The notes under the pieces are model-generated. The model did not search any database. It had not been told where the DNA came from and worked only from the letters and a program-made list of their open reading frames with translations. This document shows, piece by piece, positions 1 to 7,336 of a DNA stretch of 64,000 nt. The stretch is from Psychroserpens sp. SPM9 (GTDB lineage Bacteria; Bacteroidota; Bacteroidia; Flavobacteriales; Flavobacteriaceae). The DNA is taken from NCBI RefSeq assembly GCF_025153525.1, contig NZ_JANZNR010000001.1:837899-901898 (forward strand), written 5' to 3'. A program made the position numbers and the translations under genes. Position 1 is the first letter of the stretch. Each line of letters opens with the position of its first letter.

Positions 1-625
1 TATAAAAATCTTCCTTATAGGTTTCTTCTGCTTCCTCCAACTCTTCTTCATATATCTCTACTAATTTTTCATATTCAGGATTATCATTAAGTTTTGCAGC
101 TATTATCGCAATATTAGAACGCAAAGGATATAAATAATTGTGAACAGACAACTCTCTTGGGTACTTATTTAACAGCTCGTCAACTCTTGATATGGAACTA
201 TTACTATCAAAATAAGGAATAATTGTTTCTTCAAAGTATTCTGGAATAACTTCTATAAGTTTATTAATATCCCTTTCATCTTTAACTAACCAATCAGACA
301 AAGGAATGTTTCTTAATCCTTTTTCCATCCCTTTCTCCATATAACGCAATATGTCAAAAAGGTGATTTCCTAATGTAAGATAAGGTCTATCCTTAATCTT
401 GGTAATAGATTTATATATACTTTCTATTCTTTCCACCTTTATTCTTATTTCAGGTTTTATTACAATAGAATTACCTTTTTTAAAAAAGAATAAATCAACT
501 ATTTGAGTACAGCCATTAACATCCCTTATAAATTCACGCTTTTTTTTATTTAATCTAAAACCTCTTTTTTCAAAGTCAGGCTCAAGACCTCCTAATAATT
601 TGCTAGATATTTCCATTATTTTCAT
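1..625 (-). CDS. second copy of the candidate RHS immunity gene (3' end outside window)
   Basis: The start codon is at 625 and the frame stays open to the window edge, giving 208 of the 221 codons of its twin at 6671..7336. No difference from the twin was seen. As there, the ATG overlaps the stop of the toxin-encoding frame by 4 nt (ATGA). It is expected to make the same soluble immunity protein as the twin, but without a complete rhs gene in front. It lies at the left end of a long direct repeat, so the lipoprotein gene that follows the twin may be repeated outside the window. Copy number and sequence are seen directly; the immunity role is inferred from position. Confidence 0.7.
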   Translation of the reverse strand, partial: MKIMEISSKLLGGLEPDFEKRGFRLNKKKREFIRDVNGCTQIVDLFFFKKGNSIVIKPEIRIKVERIESIYKSITKIKDRPYLTLGNHLFDILRYMEKGMEKGLRNIPLSDWLVKDERDINKLIEVIPEYFEETIIPYFDSNSSISRVDELLNKYPRELSVHNYLYPLRSNIAIIAAKLNDNPEYEKLVEIYEEELEEAEETYKEDFY

Positions 626-1878
626 TGTTCCTCTAATAATTTTCGGTCTACAGTAGTAGCTCTTGTTTGGGTAGTTGAGTTGCTAATTGTCTGTCCTTTT
701 ACGCCTCCAGCGTTTTTTCCAACTAATTCTACAGATTCTCCACCATTAAAAAATCTTTCCTGTTGCTTTGATAGTTTTGCGTTTCCTGTCTTTGTTTCAT
801 TAACAAGTTTTATTTTACCTGTTTTAGGGTCTACTACAACATTATCAAACCTAACTTTCGTCCCATCTTCAAACTTCCCTGTAACTTGTGTCAATATTTC
901 ATCTCCTTTAAATTCTTTTCCTAGAGATTCTGTTATAAGGTTCTCACCTTTAGTTCCAATATCTTTATTTTTAGCTAATATTTTAGCAGCATCACTTACT
1001 TCATCACTTTTTCCAAATAATTTTCCAAGTGCTTTAAAACCTGCTTTTAATAATGGCCCTCCATACTTAATAGCTGCTCCTCCAATAATAGTCACTTCGT
1101 CTATTGGGCTAATTATAGTAAGTGCTGCTATTGCACCTTTACCTTCAGCACTACTTTGCTCTAAATACTGCTCTTGGGTCATTTTTCCCTTTAAAAGCTG
1201 CTTGTCTCTATATCTTTGACGCATGTCAAAACCTGTATTTTCAAGTCCTTCAAGTTCTATTCCTGAACCTAATTTATTTTCTTGAAAAGCGTACGTAGAG
1301 TTATAAACATACTTTTCTGCCAATGGGTCTATCTGCCAAAACCTACCAATTGCTGGGTCGCTGATACGGTATTTCCATTCGTGAACATTTAAACCTAAAT
1401 CTTTATTCAATTCCTGGTCTTGATACGTCTGATAATTGTTCTCGGATATTACATTATTATTATATCCTTTATGCTCTAATCCGAATGGGTAAAAGTTTCT
1501 CTCCTGTATTATCTCTGATGATGTAACAGCTCCATTATTGTTAAAATCCGAATAAGAGATTCTTACATTATTCCATATATCTGTGTATTGGTAGACATAT
1601 CTGTATGAATTTCCATCAGGCTCGACATAGCCCTCTGGATGATAGAACTGTTTCAATATTCCATTTTCGTATAAAAAATTATCTGCGTAATCCGTTGTAG
1701 TAACATTTCCTCCAACTGTCTTTTTCTTTTGAAGTTTGATACCATCAGCAGAATACACATAATCCAATACACCCGCATTTGCGCCTGTTACCGTTATCTT
1801 GGCGGGCATATTTAGGTGGTTATAGAGAACCTGCGCTATACCTTTATTAGCATCCGATATCATATTCCCGTTAGTGTC
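622..1878 (-). pseudogene. orphan C-terminal fragment of an RHS toxin gene
   Basis: The fragment encodes the same C-terminal 413 residues as the full-length RHS protein at 7333..10998: the last YD repeats, the RHS core motif GRFWQIDPLAEKY, and the toxin domain with D and ExK residues. Homology stops at 1878 inside a YD-repeat codon run (DTNGN). Upstream of that point the frame meets a TGA stop within about 45 nt. The first available ATG is at 1863, so any product would have no signal peptide and no shell. It resembles the displaced rhs tips ('orphans') that follow rhs genes in other bacteria. It may be a silent donor or remnant, or the product of a recent duplication. Expression is doubtful. 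Confidence 0.8.
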
Positions 1879-2064
1879 TACACCTACGCAAAAAATAAAA
1901 ATTCGGTCACGTTTTTTTCAAGGTTGACCCTCTAAAAATATTTAAAAGAACGTTTTTTTATTGACTACAATATATGGTTTTATGATTAATTCCGCACCAA
2001 TAAAATCCAGTTTTTTAACCTTAAAAACCCTCTGTATTTTATTGGTTTCCTTTGCCTCGGTATG

Positions 2065-2133
2065 TTTACATAAAACGGGTTATAGTACTTCCTCGCACCA
2101 CCAATGGCGTAGCTATAACCAGTTTTATGTAAA
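2065..2133. repeat. imperfect hairpin 1 (GTTATAG / CTATAAC core)
   Basis: The arms 2065-2085 and 2113-2133 pair over 21 bp with one mismatch and a 27-nt loop. The left arm runs from TTTACATAAAAC to GTTATAG. The arm sequence is related to that of the hairpin at 2514-2605, so the two look like copies of one recombination-site-like unit. Confidence 0.75.
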
Positions 2134-2260
2134 ATACTCCCTTTCCAACAACATCAGCCGACGCGCCCCAAGCTTCCAACGCTCACAGCCGAACACGAAT
2201 TGAAGATTGTTAGTTTTGATTGACAAGATTGTGAAGACTGAACGCCCTGCGGTTGTCTCA

Positions 2261-2318
2261 TTTTAAAAGATTGCGGAACTCATCCGCATCAGCCAACAGC
2301 TTCCGCAACCTTTTAAAA
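2261..2318. repeat. imperfect hairpin 2
   Basis: TTTTAAAAGATTGCGGAA (2261-2278) pairs with TTCCGCAACCTTTTAAAA (2301-2318). This is 18 bp with one mismatch and a 22-nt loop. It lies in the central segment between hairpins 1 and 4. Confidence 0.7.
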
Positions 2319-2340
2319 CGTTTTCAGAGGAAGCAAACGT

Positions 2341-2418
2341 TTTAAAAAGATGAAGATTTAGGCGGTTGTCCCGATAGCTATCGGGATTGAGCGCAAAGGC
2401 AATCTTCAGCTTTTTAAA
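2341..2418. repeat. imperfect hairpin 3 enclosing a perfect palindrome
   Basis: TTTAAAAAGATGAAGATT (2341-2358) pairs with AATCTTCAGCTTTTTAAA (2401-2418). This is 18 bp with one mismatch. The loop contains the perfect 16-bp palindrome CCCGATAGCTATCGGG at 2370-2385, giving a branched structure. Confidence 0.7.
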
Positions 2419-2513
2419 ATGATAGAGGTTTTGCGACGATTGAGCAAAATAATTAACCTTTCGTAGTGCGCTGGCAGTAGCGTCGGCAAAAAGCGGTGGA
2501 TTAGCGGATATTT

Positions 2514-2605
2514 TACATAATAGCAGTTATAACGACTGTTTTTTATCTTTCTAAAATGATAACGTTAAAAACTGTGCGAAGCGGACTTATAACTTCTATT
2601 ATGTA
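2514..2605. repeat. imperfect hairpin 4, related to hairpin 1
   Basis: TACATAATAGCAGTTATAA (2514-2532) pairs with TTATAACTTCTATTATGTA (2587-2605). This is 19 bp with one mismatch and a 54-nt loop. Both this left arm and that of hairpin 1 read TTTACATAA-n5-6-GTTATA in the same orientation, so the pair flanks a segment of about 380 bp much as attachment sites flank a cassette. Confidence 0.7.
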
Positions 2606-2782
2606 ACATAGCTTGGGGCAGTTTTTGGTGTGAGCTTGGGCTACAACTTTTTATAAAAATCTCATTTTTGTAAAGTGTTGTAATTGCATTGGAAGCCAAA
2701 AACTGCAAGAGCGTTGGCGAGGAAGCAAAGCAAATACAGAGGGTTTTTGCGGACAAAAAACTGGATTTGCTTTGCGTGGATT

Positions 2783-4195
2783 CTAACTTATTGGATGGAA
2801 GTTGTTCACGATGTCGTGCAGGTTTTCTAAATCGTCTTGTACATATTTTTCGGTTGAAGATATGTAACGATGCCCTGCAAGATATTGAACCTGTCGCAAG
2901 TTGTGTTTTGATAACCAATTGACGATTAAACTTGACCTTATTTGTGAGTAACTTGTTACCTTGTGATGTGCTTCCAAAAATGAGTTGTTCGTTGTTTTTC
3001 GTGCTTATCTTTTTAGATAGGTAACTTCTTGTTTGCGTGGTATAATTCAATAAATCCATCATTTGGCAAGGTTGCAGTTTTAGTGTTCTTGCATTGCTTC
3101 TTCGTGTACTTGGGATGTCTATTTTTCCTTTGTTCAGTTGCACATATTCTTCCTGTAAATGATAGAGCTCTATTCCTGTAATTCCTTGGAATACCATTAA
3201 GCCCAACACCACTTTATCCCTTAATTTGGTCGCTTTAAAAAAGGTATCGTAATGTTCTATATCGTAGCTGTAATATAAATCCTCCAGTTCTTCTTCACTT
3301 AATAAATTGCTAATGACTTTGATACGTTTGCCTCTTATGGTCATATCTTCCGCAGGATTTTCCATTGTTTCGCCTTTTTCTATCAGATAATCGTAATACA
3401 GCTTAACTGCTCGTAATTCATTATTGGTTGATGAGCGTTCATAATTCTTTTCTGTTTGCAGATATTTCGCGTATTTCAATAGGTTGCTATATGTTAATTC
3501 TTCTGGTGTAATTCGCTTTTCTATAATCTCGCTATCGTTAGTTGCTTTTATGATTTGGCGCAATCGAAGTTTAAAACTCATTCCACCTAATCTGCCACCT
3601 TGTGAGTTTATAAACAAAGCTTCATTTTTATTGGCTTTATAAAATTCTGGTCGTGCATCATATACATAATCTTCGAGGATTCTTAAATTGTAAGAGTTGA
3701 TTGGTACAAAACGTTCCCTTTTATTCTTTGTTTTTTTAACTACAATACGTTCCTTGTCAAAAAGCACATCATTGAGATTTAAATGTACTGCTTCGTTTCT
3801 TCTCAATCCGCAACTGTATAGAACTACCAATATGGCTTTATCACGTAATCTAAATTTTTGTAATGGACTTGTATATTCTGTGGCTTTAAATAACTCTTTA
3901 ATTTCGTTTTGGGTAACGATATCGGTTTCATTTAGTCTATCGGTTCGCTCAAAACGTAAGTGTATGGATAGTGATTTTGCATTGTGTTTTTTTAGATATT
4001 CGTTAAAGCGTTTTAATGAACTGATATGACCGTTCAAACTGGGATTACTTAACGCTCCAACCAGTAAAAGAACTCCTGTAAAAAAATAGGCGAATACTTT
4101 ACAATGCCCTTGCTATAACCCAAGATGTCCAACCAGTCTTTAAAAGAGATTAATAAAGCCTTGTAAGTTTTGCTATTGAGTTTTAATTTTTTCAC
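2783..4195 (-). pseudogene. decayed fusion of two tandem tyrosine recombinases
   Basis: A GTG at 4195 opens an N-terminal SAM-like domain (KALLISFKDWLDILGYSKG) that stops near 4056. The next frame continues with NGHISSLKRFNEYL and a catalytic domain carrying the first active-site Arg (CGLRRNEAVHLNL). Before the His/Tyr boxes it joins a second recombinase's N-terminal domain (ITPEELTYSNLLKYAKYLQ). That unit lacks the first Arg (QGITGIELYHL). After a further frameshift near 2960-2985 it ends with QIRSSLIVNWL and the AGHRYISSTEKYVQD box holding the nucleophile Tyr. So there are two frameshifts and one internal deletion. The larger open frame running to 2565 reads through the inverted-repeat region after the frameshift and is spurious there. 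It lies 15 nt after the ATPase gene, in one operon. Probably inactive in cis, unless frameshifted in translation. Confidence 0.8.
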
Positions 4196-4210
4196 TTCGG
4201 TATGTGTTTT

Positions 4211-5737
4211 TTAGAGTTTAGTGGCGAAGTTTATTTGTGCAATACAGTTATCCAATGCGTTTTTGATCAAGTTTTTAAGTTCCTTGTATTCATCAATATT
4301 TACGATTTCAAAGTGATAGAGCTGTCCTTTTTTACCTTTTACTTTCTTGATGTAATTCTCTAATAATAATTGATTGTTATAACGCCTTAACGTAGTTTCC
4401 TTTACTCGTAGATTTCTGCGGATTTCTGCATTTGTAAAGGTTGTTTGATTATTATTTGCCAAGTACGTCTTTAGACGTTCTAAATGGTTTCTACAAGCTC
4501 CTGTAATGGTATCGGACTTTCGCAATAAGACTTCTATAATCAGTTCGTTGGCTTCTTGTATATCTTCTATCGTCGTCTCAATGTATTCCTCTCCAGTTTG
4601 GGTGTCGAACTTCGACTCTCGTTGGTATTGTTTATAAAATGTAATCGCTTCTATGAACTGTAAATAATGGCTGTTGGTTCTTCGTGGTTTAAATACACTT
4701 TGTGGCAACTCCAAGTATTCTGCATAAGGATTGATTACTTTAATTGGTTTTAATAATCGTTGTACATTTTGTAGTAATTGTTTGGATTCTATTTGCTCTT
4801 GTATATTGATTTTTACAGCACTCATAAAACGTTGGTAATTCATTATTCTTTGGTCTTGTTCTGTGCTTTCGTCAATGTAGAATAGGAAAGAACGGTTGCT
4901 ATTATCCTCGTAGATGCTTTCCTGTGTGGTACATCCTGCTACAGATACAGGACCTTCAACTGTTAAATGGATTGTTTTGGTATTGCCTTTGGTGTCTTTG
5001 TGTACAACCGTTTTTGTAATTCGCTTTTTGGATTGTAATTCTCGTAAAGGGTAGAGTACAGATTCTGCTCCGTCTAAATCTTCTATTAAGATTAATTTGT
5101 GTTGTAGTTCTGTGCGATTGAAGTAATAAAAGGCATTGGCTGATAGTACTGTAATCTCAACTTTATCTTCATCAGGTATTAATTCTGCAACTTTAGATTG
5201 TAAATGTGTTTTTCCTGTTCCGGAACTGCCCAAGCTGATGCAATGTAAAGGATTGTTGGTTTTTCTGCTTGTAAATATCAAGTACATTAAAATCCTGTTG
5301 TTCACTTCGCCGATAACTCCGCTTTTTCCTATGAGTTCATTGGTTTTGGTCAGTAAGTTTTTTGACCTTAAAAAGGTTTCTGCTTTTTTGGTTTCCGTAG
5401 CTGTTAACTCTTTTCCTATAGATGTTACTTGCGATTGCTCCAATAAAATGAAGCGATAGTTTTCAAGTTCTCTCGTTAAATCCTGTATGGTTCTACGTGC
5501 TATACTTGTTCCTATTTCAAGGCGTTCCGCTATTTTACGCACCAGTTTTTCTACTTGGTTGTCATTGTATAAATCTATCGAGTGTCTTAATACGTTGTGT
5601 TCTTTAGGCTTTTGAACAGATAAAGCAATGCGTAAAGTTTCGAGCTTGGTGGTCTTGATACCTCCTAAAATGTGGACTTCTAAATATTTTGTAACGTACT
5701 CGTAGTTGTTTGGGTTGGATGTGTTGAGAGTGTTCAT
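4211..5737 (-). CDS. AAA-type ATPase of a mobile-element module
   Basis: 508 aa, soluble. A P-loop GSSGTGKTH lies near residue 169, followed by a Walker B-like LILIEDLDG. Downstream are SVAGCTTQES and IDESTEQDQRIMNYQ, where a sensor and arginine-finger region would be. The C-terminal 100 residues look like a winged helix (TFTNAEIRRNLRVKETTLRRY), and an N-terminal helical region may also bind DNA. This layout fits an ATP-dependent DNA-binding helper for recombination or element replication. The family is not one I can name. It starts the operon read into the recombinases and is divergent from the XRE gene. A TAnnTTTG box (5764-5771) is placed for its transcription. The link to transposition is inferred from neighbours only. 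Confidence 0.75.
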   Translation of the reverse strand: MNTLNTSNPNNYEYVTKYLEVHILGGIKTTKLETLRIALSVQKPKEHNVLRHSIDLYNDNQVEKLVRKIAERLEIGTSIARRTIQDLTRELENYRFILLEQSQVTSIGKELTATETKKAETFLRSKNLLTKTNELIGKSGVIGEVNNRILMYLIFTSRKTNNPLHCISLGSSGTGKTHLQSKVAELIPDEDKVEITVLSANAFYYFNRTELQHKLILIEDLDGAESVLYPLRELQSKKRITKTVVHKDTKGNTKTIHLTVEGPVSVAGCTTQESIYEDNSNRSFLFYIDESTEQDQRIMNYQRFMSAVKINIQEQIESKQLLQNVQRLLKPIKVINPYAEYLELPQSVFKPRRTNSHYLQFIEAITFYKQYQRESKFDTQTGEEYIETTIEDIQEANELIIEVLLRKSDTITGACRNHLERLKTYLANNNQTTFTNAEIRRNLRVKETTLRRYNNQLLLENYIKKVKGKKGQLYHFEIVNIDEYKELKNLIKNALDNCIAQINFATKL

Positions 5738-5763
5738 AAGTTTTTACTAATCGTTTTCACTTA

Positions 5764-5771
5764 CAAACATA
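5764..5771 (-). promoter_or_regulatory. -7 box for the ATPase-recombinase operon
   Basis: On the minus strand the sequence reads TATGTTTG, a full match to the Bacteroidota -7 consensus TAnnTTTG, 27 nt before the ATPase ATG. No clear TTG -33 element is present, so an activator may help or the promoter may be weak. Confidence 0.55.
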
Positions 5772-5776
5772 GCGAA

Positions 5777-5812
5777 TTTGGTTTATTTGACTAATCCTAT
5801 TTGGTTTTATTT
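5777..5812. promoter_or_regulatory. candidate operator direct repeats between xre and ATPase genes
   Basis: TTTGGTTTATTT (5777-5788) and TTTGGTTTTATTT (5800-5812) are near-identical direct repeats 23 bp apart. They sit just upstream of the ATPase promoter and in front of the xre promoter. Their position fits binding by the XRE regulator, which could then control both directions. This is inference from spacing. Confidence 0.35.
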
Positions 5813-5847
5813 ATTCACAACAATAGTATTATTCGCTGTTCAATTTG

Positions 5848-5855
5848 TAGCTTTG
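5848..5855 (+). promoter_or_regulatory. -7 box for the xre gene
   Basis: TAGCTTTG matches TAnnTTTG and lies 45 nt before the preferred xre start at 5901. Confidence 0.5.
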
Positions 5856-5900
5856 TATAGCGTTTAGACATTATTAGACGTGTTAATAAGTATAAAGACT

Positions 5901-6248
5901 ATGAGTGATTTCGGTTCTATATTAAAAAGTTTACGTAGTGAAAAAGGTTTCTCGCAGGAAGCATTTGCAAGTAAAATAGGTGTTCACGTTACCAACCTTT
6001 CTAAATATGAGCGTAATCTTTCAGTTCCATCTTTAGAAGTTGCCAAACGTATGGCAGAAGTATTAGAGATTTCTTTGGATAGATTAGTTCACGGTGAGAA
6101 TAAAGCACAGGACACTCTTGAAGACACCGACTTACTTACATTATTTAACAAGGCTCAAAAACTCTCCAAAAAACAAAAGGAAACCGTTAAAGATTTCCTT
6201 TCTGCTTTTGTTCTTAAGGCTGACTTAACTCAAAAGTTAGCACAGTAA
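5901..6248 (+). CDS. XRE-family transcriptional regulator
   Basis: 115 aa from the preferred start MSDFGSILK at 5901. An in-frame ATG 21 nt upstream, at 5880, would add seven residues without support. Residues 5-60 form a Cro/CI-type helix-turn-helix (FSQEAFASKIGVHVTNLSKY), followed by a short helical tail rich in Lys that may dimerise. Divergent from the ATPase-recombinase operon, it is the natural repressor of the module. Direct repeats in the shared intergenic region are candidate operators. It is the only plus-strand gene in the first 15 kb. Confidence 0.88.
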   Translation: MSDFGSILKSLRSEKGFSQEAFASKIGVHVTNLSKYERNLSVPSLEVAKRMAEVLEISLDRLVHGENKAQDTLEDTDLLTLFNKAQKLSKKQKETVKDFLSAFVLKADLTQKLAQ

Positions 6249-6276
6249 AAATTACTCATTTCGAGCGGCTCTTAAT

Positions 6277-6690
6277 TTATTCTTTGCACATTATGCCATC
6301 AATCCGCTCACTATCATCGTCGCCTTTAATATTAGATGTATAATAAAAACAACTGTCTTCTATTTTAGTAACTTCAACTATTATCCCACCAACACTATTA
6401 ACCTCTTTTTGAAAATCAGTTAAAGGCATTTTGTCTGCATCATAAAATATGACATAGCTACAATCATTTAGCCATTTTAATTTAGAGTATCTTTTTACTC
6501 CTTCACTATCAATTTCCACTTGTGTTGTATCGCTTCTAATAATCCTGTAAGGTGTAGTTCCTTCTGTATCATTTGGAACAACAAATCTACCTTTCTTAAA
6601 ATCATCACACTTTATTTCTTGTGAACAAGAAAAAATACTAGCTAACGATAATATTATGATTAAAGCTTTATTAATTATTTTCACAAACAT
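6277..6690 (-). CDS. small secreted lipoprotein downstream of the immunity gene
   Basis: 137 aa with a lipoprotein signal peptide ending in the lipobox LASIFSC. The mature part has Cys at several positions and a pattern (CDDFKKGRF ... LKWLNDCSYVIFY ... MCKE) that I recognise from short Bacteroidota lipoproteins of unknown role, which databases often mislabel as a topoisomerase. It overlaps the end of the 221-aa gene by 20 bp, so it is translated from the same message as the toxin and immunity genes. It could be a second immunity factor acting in the periplasm or outer membrane, or a passenger. Function unknown. Confidence 0.65.
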   Translation of the reverse strand: MFVKIINKALIIILSLASIFSCSQEIKCDDFKKGRFVVPNDTEGTTPYRIIRSDTTQVEIDSEGVKRYSKLKWLNDCSYVIFYDADKMPLTDFQKEVNSVGGIIVEVTKIEDSCFYYTSNIKGDDDSERIDGIMCKE

Positions 6691-7336
6691 TTTTTAAATT
6701 CTCCTTTAGTTTATAAAAATCTTCCTTATAGGTTTCTTCTGCTTCCTCCAACTCTTCTTCATATATCTCTACTAATTTTTCATATTCAGGATTATCATTA
6801 AGTTTTGCAGCTATTATCGCAATATTAGAACGCAAAGGATATAAATAATTGTGAACAGACAACTCTCTTGGGTACTTATTTAACAGCTCGTCAACTCTTG
6901 ATATGGAACTATTACTATCAAAATAAGGAATAATTGTTTCTTCAAAGTATTCTGGAATAACTTCTATAAGTTTATTAATATCCCTTTCATCTTTAACTAA
7001 CCAATCAGACAAAGGAATGTTTCTTAATCCTTTTTCCATCCCTTTCTCCATATAACGCAATATGTCAAAAAGGTGATTTCCTAATGTAAGATAAGGTCTA
7101 TCCTTAATCTTGGTAATAGATTTATATATACTTTCTATTCTTTCCACCTTTATTCTTATTTCAGGTTTTATTACAATAGAATTACCTTTTTTAAAAAAGA
7201 ATAAATCAACTATTTGAGTACAGCCATTAACATCCCTTATAAATTCACGCTTTTTTTTATTTAATCTAAAACCTCTTTTTTCAAAGTCAGGCTCAAGACC
7301 TCCTAATAATTTGCTAGATATTTCCATTATTTTCAT
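6671..7336 (-). CDS. candidate immunity protein to the RHS toxin
   Basis: 221 aa, no signal peptide, charged and mostly helical at the C-terminus (EIYEEELEEAEETYKEDF). The N-terminal half (LEPDFEKRGFRLNKKKREF ... QIVDLFFFKKG) resembles the DUF4304 fold that is often found beside polymorphic toxins; that match is by eye only. Its ATG overlaps the rhs stop as ATGA, so translation is coupled to the toxin, which is typical of toxin-immunity pairs. A cytoplasmic location fits neutralising a nuclease in the producing cell and its siblings. A second copy lies at 1..625. MEISS at 7327 is an alternative start. Confidence 0.7.
   Translation of the reverse strand: MKIMEISSKLLGGLEPDFEKRGFRLNKKKREFIRDVNGCTQIVDLFFFKKGNSIVIKPEIRIKVERIESIYKSITKIKDRPYLTLGNHLFDILRYMEKGMEKGLRNIPLSDWLVKDERDINKLIEVIPEYFEETIIPYFDSNSSISRVDELLNKYPRELSVHNYLYPLRSNIAIIAAKLNDNPEYEKLVEIYEEELEEAEETYKEDFYKLKENLKNVCENN

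Larger units (their letters stand above)
1..1878. repeat. left copy of long direct repeat (rhs tip + immunity gene)
   Basis: Every stretch I compared matches 6712..8589 at a constant offset of 6711 bp. The 413-residue translations are identical. The match ends sharply: base 1878 equals base 8589, and 1879 differs from 8590. The left end lies outside the window, so the repeat is at least 1878 bp. Recombination between the copies would remove about 6.7 kb and leave an intact rhs-immunity pair. Confidence 0.92.
2003..2768. repeat. outer inverted repeat pair bounding the structured region
   Basis: The left arm is 2003-2039 and the right arm is 2732-2768 in opposite orientation. Both read AAATCCAGTTTTTT, then six variable bases (AACCTT or GTCCGC), then AAAAACCCTCTGTATTT. 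That is 31 identical positions out of 37 with equal spacing. The right arm begins 14 nt beyond the recombinase stop codon. The pair suggests two inverted copies of a mobile or dispersed repeat, or element ends. Confidence 0.75.
1879..2782. other. gene-free structured region beside the recombinase
   Basis: About 0.9 kb with no credible gene. From left to right it holds the junction with the rhs repeat, a small inverted repeat (GGTCA...TGACC, 1905-1929), the left arm of an outer inverted repeat, four imperfect hairpins listed separately, and the right arm of the outer repeat just past the recombinase stop. Short open frames here (for example 1961-2203) read through the repeats and lack coding character. 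Confidence 0.7.

Noticed and set aside
680..1219. 179-aa plus-strand open frame, repeated at 7391..7930
   Set aside because: Antisense shadow of the rhs C-terminus. It is duplicated only because the rhs tip is duplicated, and it has low-complexity composition.
1961..2203. 80-aa plus-strand open frame beside the rhs junction
   Set aside because: It runs through the left arm of the outer inverted repeat and hairpin 1. Its only likeness (KSSFL..KTLCI) is to the spurious end of the recombinase frame, that is, to the same DNA repeat on the other strand.
2065..2605. True integron attC sites
   Set aside because: The hairpin cores are GTTATAG or GTTATAA and do not fit GTTRRRY/RYYYAAC, and no IntI-type integrase with its extra helix is seen. 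Kept only as recombination-site-like repeats.
2565..2782. C-terminal 80 residues of the 490-aa recombinase frame
   Set aside because: After the frameshift this frame reads the structured repeat region. The genuine end with the Tyr box stops at 2783 in another frame.
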